Origin: Spirochaetia bacterium
Lineage (GTDB): Bacteria; Spirochaetota; Spirochaetia; Treponematales; Treponemataceae
NCBI GenBank assembly: GCA_900769325.1
Contig: CAAGGF010000077.1
Span: forward strand, 1 to 64,000
DNA: 64,000 nt
Direction: 5' to 3'
Below the pieces are notes generated by a model. The model ran no database searches, was not told where the DNA came from, and was given only the letters and a program-made list of their open reading frames with translations. Position numbers and translations under genes: made by a program. This document shows, piece after piece, positions 60,715 through 64,000 of this stretch. Numbering within the stretch: position 1 is the stretch's first letter; each line of letters opens with the position of its first letter.

Positions 60715-61605
60715 TCAGGTTAAAAGTTGCAAAACTGTTTCAAAAGTCCAGTTTGAAATTAAAACGGAATAATTGTAATCATCATTTTTTTCACCTGTAA
60801 TGTATTCAACGGAATAATCGGTTTTTGAATAAGGCTTTATTAAAACTGAAAAAATTTCACCGCCTGAAAGTTCAACTTTAAAAGAGATAACGCAATTGTT
60901 ATTATTTTTTGCATTTAAAACCTGTCCGTGGCGTAAATCAGAAAGTTTTGAAATTATTTCAGTTTCAGTTCCGTTAAGATTTTTTTTCTTTCCAGGAAAA
61001 ATATTGTAAGTTTGTGAATTATAGGAAACTTCAAGCCTCTCTATTTCAAAAGGTGATGGCGTAAACGATTTTGGAATAAGGTACGGGTCAATCCAGAATC
61101 TTATTTCCGTGTGAAAAATTTCGTCGATGTTAAAATCAGTCTTTAAAATCTTTTTCTCTAATGACTTGTCGTTGAATTCTTTAAAAAATACAAAACGGTT
61201 GAGTCCTGAAAAATCGGAATTTCCAAATAAAAATTCATTTCTAGTTCCGTCTGAATTTAAAATTTTTATGCAGTACGAAAGATTTTCATCGATTCCGAAA
61301 ACAGATTTTTCATTTTTTTCAGAATCGTAAATTTCAGTTGCAGTTCTTTTTGAAGAAAATTTTTCCAAAACATTTTCAATAATTTTAGTTTCTATGGGAA
61401 AAATTGTGTAATCGCTTACGCCTTTAAAAACGCCGGAAGAATCGAAAATTGTTAATGAAGATTTTCCGCGCACAATTTCAATTTCAGAAATCTCTTTCGA
61501 TGAAAAAGAAAATTTCTTTTCATTCTGTTTTGAAAAATCGACAAAACTTAATGCGTAAAATAAAATAAGAAAAAAAGCTAAAGCCGGAAGAATAAATTTT
61601 TTCAT
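60715..61605 (-). CDS. DUF4340-domain protein, Gld-type exporter partner
   Basis: A 296-residue protein with an N-terminal span (about 4-20) and a mainly extracytoplasmic beta-rich DUF4340 domain. DUF4340 proteins often accompany GldF/GldG-type ABC transporters, as here. The gene follows the fused permease gene by 4 bases. No enzymatic motif is seen. The substrate of the system is unknown. Confidence 0.78.
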   Translation of the reverse strand: MKKFILPALAFFLILFYALSFVDFSKQNEKKFSFSSKEISEIEIVRGKSSLTIFDSSGVFKGVSDYTIFPIETKIIENVLEKFSSKRTATEIYDSEKNEKSVFGIDENLSYCIKILNSDGTRNEFLFGNSDFSGLNRFVFFKEFNDKSLEKKILKTDFNIDEIFHTEIRFWIDPYLIPKSFTPSPFEIERLEVSYNSQTYNIFPGKKKNLNGTETEIISKLSDLRHGQVLNAKNNNNCVISFKVELSGGEIFSVLIKPYSKTDYSVEYITGEKNDDYNYSVLISNWTFETVLQLLT

Positions 61606-61609
61606 CTTT

Positions 61610-63874
61610 TTAAAAATCTCCGTAAAATTTTATGATTTTCCGCCTGATTTTCTTTGAAACGAAAAATAAAACTATAAACATAACAGGAATCAGCAAAAAC
61701 GAATAAAAAAGAATGATATTTTTCGCACGGATAAAATCAGATTCGTCCTTGACTTTATAAAAACTCTGAAGATTTGGCGAAAAAGATTTTTCTTTTAAAG
61801 ATGCAATTTCTTCTTCGCCGTTTAATTTTAAAAGCGAAGTCAGCATAAAATCGAGGTTTCTAAGCGGATTTGAATCGTTTCCGATGTAGCCCAGCATTAA
61901 ATCTGCACAAAAAAGAGGATCTGTAACAAGCAGAAACTGAACAAAAGATTCTTCTTTTTTGGAATAAAGAGGCTTTACATTCCCTGAAAAAAATGCTGCA
62001 ACTGGAAAATTTTTCTGAAGCGATTTTTTGGGATTAAAACCGTTTTCCTCAAGTTTAAAGGCGTTTACTTCAAAAAGATTTTCAGGATTTTCAAAATCTG
62101 CATCTACTAAATAACTTAAATTGCTTGAATACAAAAGAGGAAAAGCATTTTCAGGCAAAGTCAACGCAGCAGGCCAGAAAAGCGTGAGCCCTGAAAGAGC
62201 ATTCTCCTGCGGAAGAATTTCAAGCCAGAACGGATAATTTAACTGCTTTATGTAATTTTGTGCAGGCGAACCGTCTAAATTTGTATAACTTTGCATAGTA
62301 ATTCTAGCACACGAAACATCATTTAAAAGTGCAGAAGAAAAATAAAGTCCGTAAGATTCAATCATATCAGTTAAATTTTTTGATTTTACCTCAGAAATAT
62401 GCCAGTCGTTTTCAAAATCAACATTATACGGATTTAAAGCGAAAAAAACTTTGTTTCCGTCTGAAAGATATGATTCAATGTCGCGGCAATTTTTTTGTGA
62501 AAAATTTTCTTCACCCAGAACTAAAGTTAAAGGCGATTTTGAAAGATTTTCGTAAAAATTTTCATCTGCAGGCGAAATATTTTTTACAGTAAAATCGTTT
62601 TCTTCAAGAAAAGAATTTAAATACGAATAATATTCAAAAAAATCAAAAGGAAGAGCCTGTACAATATTCAAAACACGCTCTTTTTTATGTGAAAGTTCAA
62701 GGATTTTCAGCATAAGATTGTATTCCAAATCTTCACTAGTAAAAACAAATGGAATGATTTTCCAATTTCCACCTTTTTCAATTACAAGCGAAGAATAAAC
62801 ATCGATAAATTCTGTTTTGTTGTGAGTTTTTCTTTGAATCTGACGCGGATAAATCCCATAACTTTTTAATAGCGAATCCTGTTTTGTTTCGTCAGGAAAA
62901 ATGATTTTTAAGTTTATGTTTTTATTCCGTGAAAATTCAACAAGAAAATCTTCGATTCTTTTAAAATCCGGGTACAAAGATTTTAAAACTGGAGAAATAA
63001 AATATGAAATTTCGATTTTTTCGGTGAACGAATTTAAGACTTCTTTTGAATATTCTGATACTGTATATTTTTTTTGACTTGTCAAATCTTTTCTTACATA
63101 ATATCTTGTCGAATTTAAAAAGCCGAAAATTAAAATCAGAAAAATAAAGACAAACTGCACTTTTGATTCTTTAAAAAAAACTTTTCCGCATTTTTTAAGT
63201 TTTGAAAAAAGTGCAAGAAGAATGAAAAATAAAGTCAAAAACAGAAAATAAAAGACATCACGCGAATCTAAAATTCCCTTGGAAGCAGAATCAAAGTGCC
63301 ATGAAAAACTAAGGAATTTAAAAAACGAAGACAAAAAATTATTCTGCAGAAAAGAAAGTGCAAAAATGTATGAAAAATTTATAACAAAAAGAAAAACAAC
63401 TGAAAGAATCAGAGCCTGAAGTGATTTTTCAAAAAGTTCAAAAATGAAAATTGAAAACGAAACTGCAAGGGAAAAATATAAAAAAATGAAAAAGAATCCT
63501 GAAAAATACTGTGCAAAATCGACAGAACCAAACTGAAGCAAAAAAAGCGGAAAAATTAAAAGCGGACTTGATGCAACAAAAAGTTCAGTGAGAATTGAAA
63601 AAAATGATGAAAGAATTTTTTCCCCTTGTGAAAACGGAAGCGACAGGTCTTTTTCTGAATAAGAATCGAATGTAAAAAGAGGAATTAAAATCACTGAAAA
63701 ATACGAAATGAAATTAAAAAGAAGCGACAGATCCGTTGAGCCGTTTTGGGTGAAAAAATTTCCTGAAATAAAAAATCCTGAAAAACAAAAGATATTCAAA
63801 ACCAAACTAGTCAGGTAAAAAAAGGGATTTATAAATGCCCTGTAAACTAAATATTTAAAATATGAAAAATTCAT
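61610..63874 (-). CDS. Fused GldF-GldG-like ABC transporter permease/substrate-domain protein
   Basis: A 754-residue membrane protein. Residues about 1-250 contain six hydrophobic spans of an ABC-2 permease (GldF-like). After a span near 260 comes a GldG-like periplasmic domain of about 400 residues (YYVRKDLTSQKKYTVSEYSKEVL, later LNIVQALPFDFFEYYSYLNSFLEE and LVLGEENFSQKNCRDIESYLSDG). A last span (about 720-740) precedes a basic tail. In Bacteroidetes GldF and GldG are separate proteins. The ATG at 63874 is chosen; a GTG at 63883 overlaps the ATPase stop (GTGA). Confidence 0.82.
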   Translation of the reverse strand: MNFSYFKYLVYRAFINPFFYLTSLVLNIFCFSGFFISGNFFTQNGSTDLSLLFNFISYFSVILIPLFTFDSYSEKDLSLPFSQGEKILSSFFSILTELFVASSPLLIFPLFLLQFGSVDFAQYFSGFFFIFLYFSLAVSFSIFIFELFEKSLQALILSVVFLFVINFSYIFALSFLQNNFLSSFFKFLSFSWHFDSASKGILDSRDVFYFLFLTLFFILLALFSKLKKCGKVFFKESKVQFVFIFLILIFGFLNSTRYYVRKDLTSQKKYTVSEYSKEVLNSFTEKIEISYFISPVLKSLYPDFKRIEDFLVEFSRNKNINLKIIFPDETKQDSLLKSYGIYPRQIQRKTHNKTEFIDVYSSLVIEKGGNWKIIPFVFTSEDLEYNLMLKILELSHKKERVLNIVQALPFDFFEYYSYLNSFLEENDFTVKNISPADENFYENLSKSPLTLVLGEENFSQKNCRDIESYLSDGNKVFFALNPYNVDFENDWHISEVKSKNLTDMIESYGLYFSSALLNDVSCARITMQSYTNLDGSPAQNYIKQLNYPFWLEILPQENALSGLTLFWPAALTLPENAFPLLYSSNLSYLVDADFENPENLFEVNAFKLEENGFNPKKSLQKNFPVAAFFSGNVKPLYSKKEESFVQFLLVTDPLFCADLMLGYIGNDSNPLRNLDFMLTSLLKLNGEEEIASLKEKSFSPNLQSFYKVKDESDFIRAKNIILFYSFLLIPVMFIVLFFVSKKIRRKIIKFYGDF

Positions 63875-63879
63875 AAAAA

Positions 63880-64000
63880 TCACTTTCCTTCTGATGTAAG
63901 TTTTATAAACGCATCTTCAATATTTTTAGATTCTGTCTTTAAAAGAATATCCTCTTCGCTTCCTGAAATTAAAATTTTTCCTTTATGTAAAATATAAATT
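63880..64000 (-). CDS. ABC transporter ATPase, C-terminal end (partial)
   Basis: The frame enters from beyond the window and ends at TGA 63882-63880. The translated 40 residues (including YILHKGKILISGS, and a final IEDAFIKLTSEGK) match the C-terminus of ABC-2-type ATPases, where HKGKIL follows the last strand. It overlaps the permease GTG by 4 bases, so it forms one operon with the Gld-type genes. No catalytic motif lies inside the visible part. Confidence 0.8.
   Translation of the reverse strand, partial: IYILHKGKILISGSEEDILLKTESKNIEDAFIKLTSEGK

Overview
The window is AT-rich chromosomal DNA that looks like a spirochaete of the genus Treponema or a close relative. The main reason is gene order: dnaG, rpoD, a CT398-like zinc-ribbon protein, the RNase P RNA, a TPR protein, then mreB-mreC-mreD-mrdA-rodA. 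From memory this resembles the dnaG/rpoD to rodA neighbourhood of T. pallidum. The PilZ, EAL and lipoprotein genes and the lack of respiratory membrane complexes also fit. No plasmid, prophage, CRISPR or rRNA genes are visible; three tRNA genes and rnpB are.

Layout. Positions 198-6866 (+) hold an oligopeptide/dipeptide ABC transporter operon: oppB, an oppC-oppD fusion and oppF. It is interrupted by azlC, an azlD-PAP2 fusion and a conserved gene of unknown function. A small XRE regulator (6879-7217, -) and a decapitated gene remnant (7377-7640) follow. Positions 7902-17038 (-) hold nine redox genes: hdrB, hdrC, hdrA, flxD (mvhD-like), flxC, flxB, flxA, then a fumarate-reductase iron-sulfur subunit and flavoprotein. 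Positions 17601-22194 (-) hold an EAL-CBS-PP2C signalling protein, thrC and a lipoprotein. Positions 22404-32882 are housekeeping genes on both strands (alr, folC, trpS, cca, aroH-type chorismate mutase, glgA). A tRNA-Thr/tRNA-Tyr operon lies at 32952-33115. Positions 33287-47100 (+) run from an MBL hydrolase through mltG, dnaG, rpoD, rnpB and the rod-shape cluster. mfd (47230-50829, -) is followed by two small plus-strand genes and tRNA-Leu. Positions 52464-60008 (-) form one long operon from a PilZ protein through HEAT-repeat, ComEC-like, rsmA, yggS and two pseudouridine synthase genes. The end (60715-64000, -) is a Gld-type ABC export system whose ATPase runs off the window.

The most notable system is the nine-gene hdrBCA-flxDCBA-frdBA operon. 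HdrA-type flavin bifurcation, an NAD(P)H-oxidising Flx module and a soluble fumarate reductase without membrane anchor are encoded together. The inferred role is NADH-dependent fumarate reduction to succinate coupled to ferredoxin reduction, or the reverse. The flavoprotein lacks the usual flavin-linking histidine, has an extra N-terminal domain of about 88 residues and lacks most of the usual C-terminal domain. frdB is flanked on both sides by RNA hairpins not seen at the other junctions of the operon.
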